A stretch of 64,000 nt of DNA from Paralithodes platypus (Eukaryota; Arthropoda; Malacostraca; Decapoda; Lithodidae), in contig CM064480.1 in assembly GCA_032716605.1 (NCBI GenBank), forward strand, positions 46,431,372 to 46,495,371, in the 5' to 3' direction. The position numbers and the translations under genes were made by a program. The notes under the pieces are model-generated. The model was given only the letters and a program-made list of their open reading frames with translations. It made no database searches and was not told where the DNA came from. Shown here one piece after another: positions 22,555-32,694 of this stretch. How positions within the stretch are numbered: position 1 is the first letter of the stretch; every line of letters starts with the position of its first letter.

Positions 22555-23080
22555 AAAACGGGACAGTCAAGCTCAGGTGGAGGATAACTGGAAGGATAAA
22601 GTCAAATGGCCACCTGAGTGTGAGAAGGCGTTTAGAGTAGTAAAACACCTGTTGTGCACTCACCCGATCCTCAGGGCCCCTGACTTTAGCCTACCTTTTC
22701 AACTAGCAATGGATGCTAGTGGTGTGGGGGCTGGTGCCGTCCTTATGAAAAAGGACGATGATGGGCTGGAGCATCCTGTTAGTTTCTGCTCGGAGAAGTA
22801 CAATTCAGCCCAGGGGAGCTGCTCTGTTATCGAGAAGGAGCTGCTGGCAGTTGTGCTTGCACTGAGGCATTTTGAGGTCTATGTTCCAGCCTATGGTCCG
22901 GTCGTTGTAGTTTACACAGATCATCACCCTCTCAAGTTCTTGGACCAGTTTCACAATCGGAATATGAGGCTGACCAGGTGGTCACTAAGGTTATTGGTAT
23001 ATAACCTGGACATACGCCATATTGCCGGTTGTGACAACGTGGTTGCAGATTGTCTTTCAAGGGTATATGATCCTGGGTAG
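22555..23080 (+). pseudogene. RT tail and RNase H; RT catalytic core deleted
   Basis: VKWPPECEKAFRVVKHLL (end of the RT connection region) is followed by FQLAMDASGVGAGAVL, PVSFCSEKYNSAQ, IEKELLAVVLALRHFEVY and VVVYTDHHPLKFLD, the RNase H motifs of Ty3 elements with Asp and Glu visible. It closes with HIAGCDNVVADCLSRV. No YxDD or preceding RT motif exists between 22520 and 22590, so several hundred bp of RT are deleted. It ends at a TAG at 23078. Confidence 0.85.
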
Positions 23081-23552
23081 ATTGACACACGGGTAGCCTC
23101 CTGCTTTAGTTTGAATAGTATTTTGCGCTTGGTGCTTGTTGGCTCGCGGTTGTAGCCCAGCGTATTGGGTCGTAAAGCAGGAGTTGAGCGTTTGGTATAG
23201 AAGAAAAAACTAGGCTTGCCCCTATAGTGCAGCCGAAATAAACAAATTAAAAAACATAAAAAATCAAATAAAAACTCTTTCTTTGATAGTTGAATTTTTT
23301 CAGTATGTTATAGCAGTAATTCTGAGTTGCACTCCTCTCAGAATGCTGGGCTAGAGAAGCTCACTCTTGAGGAGCATAACTACATATGATTTAACCTATT
23401 GTGTTGGGGAGGGTTATAATTTTGTAAAATGTTTTGTTGAGAACTGTGCCAGATATTTTACTGCCGCTGGGAGATGGGAAGTAGAGATATAGCATGGGTT
23501 CTAACAATCAGATTTTTGTGAGCCTTGGGCCTCTGAGAAAAATCTTGGGGGG
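23081..23552 (+). other. 3' untranslated region and polypurine tract
   Basis: Non-coding. The last bases before the 3' LTR (GAGAAAAATCTTGGGGGG, 23535-23552) form a G/A-rich tract fitting a polypurine tract for plus-strand priming. Confidence 0.6.
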
Positions 23553-23845
23553 TGTGACGTTAACCACTCCGTTAGAACCGCATGGCTTGTCCTACAGTGA
23601 CTCGCTAGGATCGCCAGGGCAGTGGATGTGGCTACAGTTGATGTATTATTGTGCTTTATTTCATATGAAAGCTCGTGTCATGGGCAGTCCAGAAAGGCTC
23701 TTTGTTTTCACCCATGTCAAGGCTTTATATATTTAATTGCAAAGTATATGTTTTATCATTAAGTAGTAATGATAGGAATTGAGAGAGAGAGAGAGAGAGA
23801 GTAGAACAGAGTGAGAGGAGGCGCGCATTGTTTTGCTATACTCGA

Positions 23846-23999
23846 TGACGTCATAGCTGGCTGGCCTCGTGGGGATTCGTTGAGGGAGTTTTTTTTACCA
23901 TGCTTTGTGACGTCATATTTGGCTGGCTTCTTTAATATTGGCTGGAGGACTTGTTACCGCTTTTTTCCCACGCGGCTCGAGCTAGTGCTAGTATATATG
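23846..23999 (+). promoter_or_regulatory. LTR promoter: two CRE palindromes and TATA box
   Basis: TGACGTCA occurs at 23846-23853 and 23908-23915, inside a ~62-bp duplication (each followed by TGGCTGGC). TATATATG at 23992-23999 is followed by a pyrimidine-rich CTCTCTCCCTCAG region. The layout fits a CREB/ATF-responsive pol II promoter in U3. The 5' LTR lacks all of it. Activity is inference. Confidence 0.5.
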
Positions 24000-24360
24000 C
24001 AGTTCCCTCGCCACTCTCTCCCTCAGATCTGGTTTCTAGAACGCGTCCCTCTTATCCCTTGGATACCTGTCCCCCTCACTGCACCTGAGAACCTTTTCCT
24101 CTGCCTATCTCTCTCATTTTCCATATCTTTCACCACCTTTTATTAATATTATACCCCCTCTGGTTAACTCTGCAAAAATCAGCTTCATGCTGGCCAGTTG
24201 TATTGTGCGTTAAGGTCTGATATAACCCATGTATGTTAATAGTTAAGATAAGTTGATCACGAAGCATTGGTTGGCATTCATATTGTTCAGTACTGCTTCC
24301 TATAATTATTAGTGTTCTGCTGGATTAGATTATGCTAGACTAGATTATATTAGATTATGC

Positions 24361-25750
24361 TATCGTCCAATTGCTCTTATCTCTTGTCTTTCTAAAGTTT
24401 TTGAAACTATTCTTGCTTCCAAATTTCTTAAGCATTTCTCTTCTCATAATCTGCTCTCAGATCGCCAGTATGGCTTCCTTAAGGGTCGCTCTACTGGTGA
24501 TCTTCTTTCATATCTTACTAACTCTTGGTCATCCTCCTTCCGGGACTTCGGTGAGACTTTTTCTATTGCACTAGACATATCGAAAGCCTTCGATAGAGTC
24601 TGGCATAAATCTTTAATTTCTAAACTACCCTCCTTCGGTTTCTATCCCTCCATCTGTGCCTTTGTCTCTAATTTCCTTTCCGGCCGTTCCATAGCCGCGG
24701 TTGTGGACGGCCATTGTTCACTTCCTCACCCTATAAACTCCGGTGTTCCTCAGGGCTCTGTCCTATCTCCTATTCTCTTTCTAATTTTTATAAATGATCT
24801 CCTTAACTGTACCTTAATTCCCATCCATTCATACGCAGACGACTCAACCTTACACTACTCCATTAGTTTTTCAGAACGCCCCAGCCAGCAATCCCTCAAC
24901 GACAAACGTAATGAAGCCATAGAACTCTTAAATTCTGATCTAAATACTATTTCCAATTGGGGCAGAGAAAACCTTGTTAACTTTAATGCTTCCAAAACCC
25001 AATTTCTCCATCTATCTACCCGTCAGGATCTCCCAGCGGACTATCCCTTATTCTTCAACAATACAAAAATTAACCCTTCATCTTCTCTCAATATTCTTGG
25101 TGTCTCTTTTTCTTCTGCTCTCATTTGGAAGGACCATATTACCAGTCTTGCTAAGGCAGCCTCCCAGAAGCTGGGTGTGCTCAACCGCCTTAGGGGGTCT
25201 TTTCCCCTGCACAGCTTCTTGCTCTGTACAGGGGCATAGTGCGCCCTTGTATTGAGTATTGTTCACATGTGTGGGAGGTTCCTCTCCACCGCTCTCCTAG
25301 ACAAAGTTGAAAGGAAGGCCTTTCGTATCATTAACTCCCGTCCACTCACCAACTCTCTGCAATCTTCTCTCTCCGCCGCAATGTTGCATCTCTCTCGCTA
25401 TTCTATCGCTACTATAATAATCAGTGTTCCTCAGAGCTATCCCAGTGCATACCACCTCCTTTACGTAGGGCACGTGGTACCCGTCTTGCAACTCAATCCC
25501 ACCCTACTCTGTGCAACTCTCCAACCCAAGAGTGAAACGTTACTCTCAAACTTTCTTCTACTCAACAGCTGAGCTCTGGAACTCTCTCCCAGAATCAGTC
25601 TTTCCCTCTTCCTATGACTTAAATTGCTTCAAACTCCGTGTGTCCAGGCATTTTGGCTCGAACGTCCCTTGATTTTGGCCCTGTCACTCTTTCAATGGGG
25701 GAGGCACTCGCTATAGGCAGTTATGCCTTTTGCCTCCCTCAATCACATAG

Positions 25751-25779
<29 letters not shown>
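24361..25779 (+). mobile_element. CR1/Jockey-like LINE, 5'-truncated, inside the 3' LTR
   Basis: Begins in the RT at YRPIALISCLSKVF and carries ALDISKAFDRVWHKSL, NSGVPQGSVLSPILF and SYADDSTLHY (YADD at 24832-24843), then a degenerate C-terminal region with several frameshifts. It ends in about 30 A (25750-25779). The last 100 bp (GGGGGAGGCACT...CCTTTTGCCTCC) match the copy at 62672-63901. No clear target duplication was found. It inserted after the LTR retrotransposon, making it one of the youngest layers of the stack. Confidence 0.85.
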
Positions 25780-25781
<2 letters not shown>

Positions 25782-27108
25782 CAAGGAGTCTGATATTATA
25801 AGGTATTGTTTCCTATGAGTGCTGGCTTTAGTTAAAAGCTGCACGACATACCTGAGAACTGGAGTTGATTGAGTAAATTCTAGTCTGTGTGCCATTGAGA
25901 GTAGAGCATGCACGAATGAGGGCTTTTTGCCTATACCATTCTGCACTGTTCTAAGCTCGTTGTTTGTCTTTGAGGTACGCCAGGAGAACGCTTAATACTT
26001 CGGTATTAAGGTTTCTCAAGAGAGCTACCCTTCCCTATAACGTAATATTTGACGCACAGACTTGAGATTTGCACAAGGCTATGCGGCATGCCATGCGCTC
26101 CAGTATCTCGTATCATTGACTCTAGCTAGACTTTATCAGTCATAGTAGACATTAAGTATATTAACCCAATTACTCTTTTTATGCATACCCGTTTATGATT
26201 ACACAAGCATTTCGCAGCCTAGTTTGATGTATGGAGACACAAACGACTTAGGCTCTTTTTGTTGATAGGAATACTGCATTGTCGTGACGATTATTATTGT
26301 TGTAGCGTTTAGGATATTCTTGGCCCCGACTGCATTATATATCCTGCCTTTTGTGTGCATAGCCTGCACGAGCATTGTTCCGCTGCCGGCCTTTTTGGGT
26401 TCCATTTCCGATTCGAGCATCTTGATAGCATCTAACATTTAAAGAAGATTCCTTGTTGGTGTTGAAGGACTTTAGTGCACTTTCTTTCATGCAGGAGTGC
26501 CTGACATTTATTGATTAAAGTAACGTAAGCTGTAACTCCCCTTACCACCTTACTTTGCATACCATAACCAAGCACCTTCGGTTATAGGTAGTAATAGGCT
26601 GTTTTCACATAACATTAAGCCTAGAGTAGACGCACATTTATTGAGAGTTTAATAACCTATTATTGCATATAGAACTCTGTAGAGTATTTGTGTTCTTTGT
26701 TCACTGGGAATATACATCAGAGGTTGGATCTAGCGCTTTCCGTTGTAGCATTTATGCCATTACTAGTCCAATGAATAAGAGCCCTGATATATTTAAACCT
26801 TCAGTCGTAACACTAGAAATATTTAATAATAACCAAAATTATTGTAATAATGATAGTAATATTATATATAATAGTAGTAGTGCATCTCCGTTACTGAACA
26901 AAGCTGTAAGTTTATGTTACAGTTCTTCACAACTGCTAAACAACTCTCCTCCTAATGGGCGTCACCAGAAAGTTATCTCTGCCAATGAAAACCCCATGTG
27001 TGTTGGGATGGTTTGGGCTAGTGGAAAGGCTGTCATGGCTGCCAACATGACAAACCATGTGTGGCTATAGCAGACGAAAAACTGTATACTTTCATCCTTG
27101 ACCAACTG

Positions 27109-29091
27109 TACACGTGGAAACGGATGTTGACGATGAAGGATAAGACAGTGGTGGAACGAAAGTCATTGATTGATTATGTATGTGTGGATGAACGAATGAA
27201 GAAATCTGTGATGGATGCTAGGATTTGTAGGGGTATTGGAGGGGGTCTGTCTGATCATTATGTAGTGGTAGCTAAGGTTAGGATACAAAAGAAGTGGGTG
27301 AGGAGAGCTGGAGGGAGGCGAGAGGAGGGTGGAATGGTGAGGAGGGTGGAGAGGTTGCAGGAGGAGGAAGTCAGGGAGGCGTACAGGAGAGCAGTGGAAA
27401 GACGACTAGGTGGGTTCGACCTGGAAGTTATGGAGGAAGTGCAGGAGATGAGCAAGGTGTTTAAGGATGAGATCTGTGCAGCATGTGAGGAGGTGTGTGG
27501 AGTGAGGAGAAGAGGGAGGGGAGTGAAAGGTACAGCATGGTGGACAGAAGAGGTAAGAATAGCTGTGGAAGAAAAGAAGAAAGCATATAGAGAGTGGTTG
27601 GGTAGTAGAGGGAATGAAGATTCCGAGAGACAGAAACGAGCGAAGTACGTGGAGAGTAAGAGAGTAGTGAAGGAAAGTAAGAGAAGAGTAGATGAGAAAT
27701 TTGGAAGGAATCTGAGTGTAAAATGGAGGGAGAGTAAGAAACTGTTCTGGAAAGAAGTCAAGAAAGTTAGGGAAGGTAGCAAGGGAAACAGTAAGGGTGT
27801 GAAAGATAAGAATGGGAGAATGCTAGCCGAGAAGCAAGAGAGAGTCGAAAGATGGAGGGAGTACTTCAGTGAGTTGCTAAATGTAAGGAATGAAGAGCCA
27901 GCAAACATAGCTGGATATGGTATGGGAGGGAGAAGAAGAGAAGTAGTGGAGGAGGAGGTGGGGATCAGGAGGTCAGAAGTGTGGGAAGCCATGAAAAGAG
28001 TGAAGTTGGGGAAAGCACCAGGAACAGATGGAGTGTGGGGAAATGTTGAGGTATGGTGGTGAGATAGTGATAGAATGGGTAAGGAAAATGTGCAAACTAG
28101 CATGGGAGAAGGGGAGTGCACCCGATGACTGGAAGACTGGCATAATAGTCCCCCTATATAAGGGCAAAGGGGAAAGAGGAGTGTGTGGTAACCACCGAAG
28201 AATATGTCTTCTAAGCGTAGTAGGGAAGGTATACAGTAGGGTAGTGATTGAGAGAGTGAGAGTGAGAACAGAGAAATGGATAGGCAACGAGCAGGGAGGT
28301 TTTAGGAAGGGAAGAGGATGTGTAGATCAGATTTTTACCCTGAATTGTGTTGTGGAGAAGTATCTGGAGAAGAAACAAAAGGTGTATGTTGCCTTTATGG
28401 ACTTGGAGAAGGCCTATGACAGAGTGGATAGAGAAGGTTTGTGGAAAGTACTTAGAATATACGGAGTAGAGGGCAAGTTGCTGAAAGCAGTGAAGAGCAT
28501 GTATGAGGATGCAAAGGCGGCAGTACGTGTGGAGAGTGAGCAGAGCGAGTTCTTTGACCTGAATGTTGGTTTGAAAGGGGTGTGTGATGTCCCCGTGGTT
28601 GTTTACTGTATATATGGATGGAGTCATGAAAGAAATACTATCAAGAGCAGTGGATGTTGGTGTATCGCTGAAAAGGGAGGGAATTGAGTGGAAGCTACCT
28701 ATACTGCTGTTTGCGGATGATACAGTTCTGATGATTGATAATGAATGGGAGTTGCAGGGTCTGGTAAATGAGTTTGGAACAGTGTGCGAAAAACGGAATT
28801 TGAAGGTAAATGCGGGGAAGAGCAAAGTTATGGTCTTCGAAAGGGGTGAAGTCACAGAGTGTGAGGTGAAGCTGAACGGTCAGGCTATGGAGATCGTCAA
28901 CTCTTTTAAGTATCTGGGCAGTGTGTTGAGTAAAGATGGGACTATGGATGAAGAAGTGCGGGAGAGGGTACAACAGGGGAAGAGGGTTGTAGGAACGCTA
29001 AAAGCAGTAACAAGAAATAGTATGGAAGTGAAGAAGTCCTTGCATGACAGTGTGGTAATCCCGACACTGACTTACGGAAGCGAAGCATGTA
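27109..29091 (+). pseudogene. RTE-like LINE, endonuclease end and RT (segment 2 of 3)
   Basis: Resumes at YTWKR after the DNA element. It has RKSLIDYVCVDERM and GGGLSDHYVVVAKV (the APE SDH motif), a long basic linker, LGKAPGTDGVWG, WKTGIIVPLYKGKG, GNHRRICLLSVVGKVY, FMDLEKAYDRVDREGLW, MMSPWLFTVYMDGV and LLFADDTVLM (FADD at 28710-28721), then FKYLGSVLSKDG. Frame changes occur near 28035 and 28580. It stops at LTYGSEA where a second copy of the Tc1/mariner-like element begins. The apparent Met at 27061 lies in the transposon end and is not native. Confidence 0.88.
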
Positions 29092-30133
29092 CAGTTGGTC
29101 AAGGATGAAAGTATACAGTTTTTCGTCTGCTATAGCCACACATGGTTTGTCATGTTGGCAGCCATGACAGCCTTTCCACAAGCCCAAACCATCCCAACAC
29201 ACATGGGGTTTATTATATTGATACATTAATTAATATACGGAGTGCTTCGAAAAAGCGTTTCCATAAATATCAAAAGTTAGAGAATTATTCATAAACCTTC
29301 AGGGTGACTAAATACTATTATGGAGATAGCAAAACAAAGCTGGGGGCATACGCTGGAACAGTGCGTAGCCGCGGCGCTCGCCTCCGTTTCATTGCCCTTT
29401 GGATCACATATAATCCAGTGTTGGGGATGAAAGTGAAATATCAATATTTACCTACTTATTAATTAACAAGTATTATTAGATTCCTCTTTCTACTCATTAT
29501 TTATTATGAATGTTATAATGTTAAGTGTATATCGTAATATCTTTTATAGCCACTCCATATTCGTCTACTTTAGATACACAAAAATCTAATTCCTAAACGT
29601 GGACGTAAGGAAGCCTGTGTGTTCAATAGGGTAATGACCCAGCAATTTTACTCATCTTGCGAGCGCCATTGCTTTATGAGTCAGTCCTCGAAGCATAATG
29701 AGGCTTTACTTGTGATTTTTATTTATTTATTATTATTGTTTTTTTATCAGCAGAACACCTGCAAACCAACTGCAACATTGATATCACCATACCCTACATT
29801 ATTAGCCACATATTACCACGTGTGAAAATGGACCTGTATTCCACTGAAATATCCTATATAGGTAGACGTTTTGATTTTCGTTTTCACTCTCGCATTTCTT
29901 GTATATCTATCAATAACATTAAGTGTTTAATATCTCCGAAGTGATATTCACGTCAAAGATTATAGAGCAATATATTCATATTTCCGTCTGACAACTAAGT
30001 CCAGGAACACGTTTTTAAACACCCTGTATAAGGTGGGCGGGCTCTGAGATATGGCTAACAGGGCTGCCAACATGACAAACTATGTGTGGCTATAGCAGAC
30101 GAAAAACTGTATACTTTCATCCTTGACCAACTG
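29092..30133 (-). mobile_element. Tc1/mariner-like element, second copy (1042 bp)
   Basis: Same ends as 17202-27108 (CAGTTGGTCAAGGATGAAAG and its complement), flanked by TA at 29090-29091 and 30134-30135, in opposite orientation. Inside it TACGGAGTGCTTCGAAAAAG (29234-) and, inverted, CTTTTTAAACACCCTGTA-like sequence near 30015-30031 could be ends of a further TA-flanked element. Non-coding apart from chance frames. Confidence 0.85.
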
Positions 30134-30560
30134 TACGTTGGTTGAGAGACTCAGACCAAGAGTGAGAGCAGTGGAAATTAATTACTTAAGGAGTGCGTGA
30201 GGAGTTACATGGAGGGATAGACAGACTAATGAGGAAGTAAGAAGGAGGTGTGGTGTGGAGGTAGATGTGCTGGAAATTGTGAAAAGGAACAACTTGAGAT
30301 GGTTCGGCCATATGGAATGTATGGAAAGCGAGAGAATGACTAAGAGGGTGTATGAGAGCGAGGTGGAGGGACAGAGAGGGAGAGATAGACCGAATGAGAG
30401 GTGGAAGGATGGAGTGAGGAAGTACATGAACGAAGGCGTTGCTGGTTGGGGGGAGGGGCGTCGACTGACTGGGGACAGAGGTGCATGGGGGCGGTTCTTT
30501 CTTGGCCACCCCTTCGGGGATCACGGCGTCAGGCAATAGATAGATAGATAGATGTTAAAA
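30134..30560 (+). pseudogene. RTE-like LINE C-terminus and 3' tail (segment 3 of 3)
   Basis: Continues with LVERLRPRVRAVEINYL, one in-frame stop, then NNLRWFGHMECMESERM, NERWKDGVRKYMNEGV and GHPFGDHGVRQ, and ends in (GATA)n at 30539-30555. The LRWFGH-type motif and microsatellite tail are RTE-like. The related 3' ends at 30745-30775 and 33235-33290 share 'CTTTCGGGGATCAAGG'. Confidence 0.82.
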
Positions 30561-31152
30561 ATATCTTATATATTTTTGTTTAGCTTTACTTGGCATTCCT
30601 CTTCCTCTATGTATCTAGCAATTTAACCCCCTCAAACTCCTTATGACGCGATGGTGTGGTAATTACCCCGGGCCAAAAAGCTCTAAAAGACGATCGAGTG
30701 ATAACTCAAGCGAGCTTGAAATACGCAGGCGTTTCGTTCATGGTCACCCCTTCGGGGATCAAGGTGTCCGGCAATATATACCGGTAGGCTATAGATAAAT
30801 TCATTTTTGGGCTATTTCTTCAATTTTATTTATCCTGTTAAAGTGCTTGATTGATTTTTGTGCTAATGTAGTTAGTATTTGGTGTAATTTTACATATTTC
30901 AGCTAAATCTGGAGAGCACATGCAATTTATTTGTGCATGTTCAGTAAGTATTGCTGGGGAAAGGGTTAACGTATTCATCTTTTGGGGTATTTATTCTATG
31001 TTTTTATCCTGTTTCTGTGATTGATTGAGTTTTGTGCTAATGTAGTTGGTATTTGGTATAATTTTACATATTTTAGATACATCAGAAGAGCACATGCAAT
31101 ATATTTGGGCATTTTCAGTCAGTATTGCTGGGGAAACGGTTAACATACAGTA
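30561..31152 (+). repeat. Spacer with two ~180-bp tandem units
   Basis: After a short RTE-like 3'-end remnant (30725-30775), units anchored on 'GTAATTTTACATATTTCAG'-like sequence and GTCAGTATTGCTGGGGAAA occupy about 30795-30972 and 30973-31152. Further units lie at 33293-33413 and 33753-34010. The spacer therefore travels with the RTE-like copies as a segmental duplication. Confidence 0.7.
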
Positions 31153-32015
31153 TTCATCATAGGAAGGGAAGAGGATGTGTAGCTCAGATCTTTGCCCTGA
31201 AATATGTTGTGGAGAAATATCTTGAGAAGGGACAAAAGTTGTATGCTGCCTTCATGGACTTGGAGAAGGCCTATGACAGAGTTGATAGAGAAGGTACCGG
31301 TATGTAGAAAGTACTTGGAATATACGGAGCAGATAGCAAGTTGCTGAAAGCAGTGAAAAGCATGTATGAGGGTGCAAAGGTGTCAGTATGTGTTGAGAAT
31401 GAACAGAGCGAGTTCTTTGATCTGAATTTTGGGTTAAAGAAAGGGTGTGTGATGTCCCCGTGGTTGTTCAATATATACTGAACTGTATATGGATGGAGTC
31501 ATAAAAGAAATCCAAGGATGAGCAGTGGATGTTGGTGTACCACTAATAAGGGAAGGCAACGAGTGGAATGACAGAGTTGATAGAGAAGGTATGTGGAAAG
31601 TACTGTACTGAAAATATATGGAGTAGATGGCAAGTTGCTGAAAGCAGTGAAGAGTATGTATGAGAGTGCAAAGGTATCAGTACGTGTGAAGAATGAACAG
31701 AGGGAGTTCTTTGATCTGAATGTTTGGCAAAGCAAGGGTGTGTGATGTCCAGATGGTTGTTCTATATATACAGTAGGCTATATGGATGTAGTCATAAAAT
31801 AAATACAAGGAAGAGCAGTGGATGTTTGTGTACTGCTGTTTGCTGACGATATGAATGGGAGTTGCAGGGTCTGGTAAATATTTTTGGAACAGTGTGCGAA
31901 AAATGGAATCTGAAGGTAAATGCGGGGAAGAGCAAGGTTATGGTCTTCGAAAGGGGTGAAGCCACAGAGTGTGAGGTGAAGTTGAACGGTCAGGCTATGG
32001 AGATTGTCAGCTCAA
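31153..32015 (+). pseudogene. RTE-like LINE copy 2, RT part, internally duplicated
   Basis: Contains KGRGCVAQIFALKYVVEKYL and FMDLEKAYDRVDREG. Near 31566 it jumps back ~297 bp so that the block from 'ACAGAGTTGATAGAGAAGG' is present twice. It then runs to the region before FKYLGS and is interrupted by a TTAA element at 32016. Several short TA-centred insertions (TACCGGTA at 31295, TACTGTA at 31601) break the frame relative to copy 1. Confidence 0.75.
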
Positions 32016-32694
32016 TTAACCCGTTGAGCCCCGGCTAGTTATAATATTTTGTTCACCCCAGTCCCAAGCCATTTTCACTTATTTTTTTTTGTTTGCTAAA
32101 ATGGAAGACAAGGATGAGAAATGAAAAAAAAAAAAAAAAAATCACCTCTGACATTTTTTTGGGGGGGGGGGGGAGCCTCAAAAAAATGTGTTGAGCCAAA
32201 ATGGAAGAGAATGGTGAGAAATGAAGACAAAAATAAAAAAAAACTCATTTCGGTCATTTGGGGGGCGGGGGGGGGGGGGGGGGGGTTTCAATAGTTCGTG
32301 TCCCCCGCATGACCACCCGCCTGGGAGCACTAGGGTAAAAACTGAGTATGGCATTGTACGGCATACATCCTAAGGAGTATCTCACATAAATCTCAAGCCT
32401 CTAGCTCCCATACGACCGGAGTAATGAAGGTTCAAAGTGGCGGTGAACTAGGGGTGTAAACTATCCCCACTAAGCCCACCACCACCAGCCGCACGGCTGT
32501 CTCGGCCCGCTCACATCTACTGGCCCGGCTCCCACACACACTACGGTACCTCCCCCTCCTATTCTCCCGCCATTTCCTACCTTACGAGCCACGTAAGTGT
32601 TTTTTATATGTCGGACGCACGTGATGCGTCGCTGGGAGTTGGTGATCAAAGACTGCCGACGCAACACGTGCGACGCTGGGTCTCACCGGGTTAA
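32016..32694. mobile_element. TTAA-flanked DNA element (piggyBac-like MITE) in the RTE-like copy
   Basis: TTAA at 32016-32019 and 32691-32694 flank CCCGTTGAGCCCCGG... and ...CTGGGTCTCACCGGG, inverted repeats with CCC ends. Paralogous LINE copies have an intact single TTAA at this site (28905, 34647). The interior holds a ~107-bp tandem duplication with A runs and long G runs (32161-32174, 32262-32285). No transposase is visible. Confidence 0.82.

Larger units (their letters stand above)
18230..26812 (+). mobile_element. Ty3-type LTR retrotransposon with integrase upstream of RNase H (Gmr1-like), defective
   Basis: Bounded by TGTGACG...CGTAACA LTRs and a CTAG target duplication (18226-18229 and 26813-26816). 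Internal order is PBS, gag with a SCAN-like segment, CCHC knuckle, protease, integrase, then RNase H and a polypurine tract. Integrase preceding RT/RNase H is not the usual Ty3 order but is the hallmark of the Gmr1-like lineage. The SCAN-like gag fits, since the vertebrate SCAN domain is thought to derive from Gmr1-like gag. The RT catalytic core, the integrase zinc finger and the first integrase Asp are missing, so the copy is dead. It lies inside the Tc1/mariner-like element. Confidence 0.85.
23553..26812 (+). repeat. 3' LTR, full length but interrupted by a LINE
   Basis: Starts TGTGACGTTAACC and ends CAGTCGTAACA. Without the LINE at 24361-25779 it is about 1.84 kb, close to the 1.64-kb related solo LTR at 43287-44923. 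The segment around 24115-24210 (TTTTCCATATCTTTC... TTGTATTGTGCG) aligns with the solo LTR near 44470-44560, showing that this middle segment is genuine LTR. Confidence 0.82.
17202..27108. mobile_element. Tc1/mariner-like DNA element (non-autonomous), itself interrupted
   Basis: It begins CAGTTGGTCAAGGATGAAAG at 17202 and ends with the inverted copy at 27108, with TA immediately outside both ends (17200-17201, 27109-27110). Terminal inverted repeats extend about 72 bp to GTTGGCAGCC. The LINE reading frame is continuous once the insertion is skipped, with a single TA at the empty site. About 8.6 kb of its length is a later LTR retrotransposon, leaving about 1.3 kb of the element itself. No transposase frame is visible, so it is a MITE-like derivative. 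A second, inverted copy is at 29092-30133. Confidence 0.85.

Noticed and set aside
18230..26812. Endogenous retrovirus with envelope gene
   Set aside because: No envelope-like frame exists between RNase H (ends 23080) and the 3' LTR (23553).
17202..27108. GTAC as a 4-bp target duplication for the Tc1/mariner-like element
   Set aside because: GTAC flanks both ends, but the uninterrupted LINE frame needs only TA, and CAG...CTG ends with TA fit a known superfamily better.
27258..28121. 287-codon minus-strand open frame
   Set aside because: It is the complement of the RTE-like LINE RT frame, leucine/serine-rich because the sense strand is purine-rich; no family match.
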